Assembly: GCF_900167435.1 (NCBI RefSeq)
Contig: NZ_FUWS01000005.1
Span: forward strand, 102,991-146,961
DNA length: 43,971 nt
Source of the DNA: Marinactinospora thermotolerans DSM 45154
GTDB taxonomy: Bacteria > Actinomycetota > Actinomycetes > Streptosporangiales > Streptosporangiaceae
Direction: 5' to 3'
The DNA's letters: not shown here
Below: more notes on this DNA, generated by a model
Seen by the model: only the letters and a program-made list of their open reading frames with translations
Told to the model about the DNA's origin: nothing
Databases searched by the model: none
Numbering within the stretch: the first letter of the stretch is position 1

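Noticed and set aside
5934-43971. Nonribosomal peptide or polyketide megasynthase as an explanation for the giant frame
   Set aside because: No adenylation, condensation, ketosynthase, acyltransferase or carrier-protein motifs appear. The repeats are coiled coils, ART-like and zinc-protease-like domains.

Overview
The window is very GC-rich, uses GTG as well as ATG starts, and has purine-rich ribosome-binding sites. Its genes resemble actinobacterial type VII (ESX/WXG100) secretion loci. Together these point to a Streptomyces-like actinomycete chromosome; genus and species cannot be fixed from this sequence. All convincing genes are on the + strand. The many long open frames on the - strand and in the other + frames are GC-rich shadows of these genes.

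Layout. (1) 1-1890 is the 3' part of a Pro/Gly-rich protein made of tandem DPDTG-type repeats. (2) 1745-2170 is a YbaB/EbfC-like protein whose GTG start lies inside the previous gene. (3) 2180-5404 is an acidic 1,074-aa protein with two blocks of DPETG-type repeats and a helical C-terminus; it starts 9 nt after gene 2 stops. (4) A 128-nt gap (5405-5532) holds a perfect 11-bp GC-rich inverted repeat. (5) 5533-5922 is a 129-aa WXG100-like helical protein. (6) From 5934 to the window end runs one reading frame with no stop codon that I found: at least 12,679 codons (38 kb, roughly 1.3-1.4 MDa), truncated only by the window edge.

The giant protein is modular. In order it has: a WXG100/CpnT-like helical N-terminal domain; a second helical region; a long low-complexity linker; coiled coil CC1 and a ~1,850-aa module A1 of unknown function; a ~110-aa helical repeat R1; an ADP-ribosyltransferase (ART)-like domain with Arg, Ser-x-Ser and Glu-x-Glu all visible; R2; an unknown domain X1 and a metzincin-like HExxHxxGxxDEY metalloprotease domain; CC2-A2; R3; CC3-A3; R4; a Ser/Asp-rich linker; R5; a degenerate ART2; R6; X2 and a second HExxHxxGxxDEY domain; ART3; and the start of R7. 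A small 'YDHH' helical module recurs five times around the enzyme domains. I saw no cysteine in the whole translation.

The simplest reading is that the window is the 5' part of a type VII secretion-associated effector locus. The small WXG100-like protein and the YbaB-like (EspL-like) protein would be accessory or partner proteins. The giant product would be a multi-warhead polymorphic toxin or surface/secreted megaprotein, enlarged by duplication and homogenised by gene conversion between in-frame copies. Secretion, toxicity and target are inferences. No secretion ATPase, immunity gene, RNA gene, mobile element or CRISPR array is visible here.
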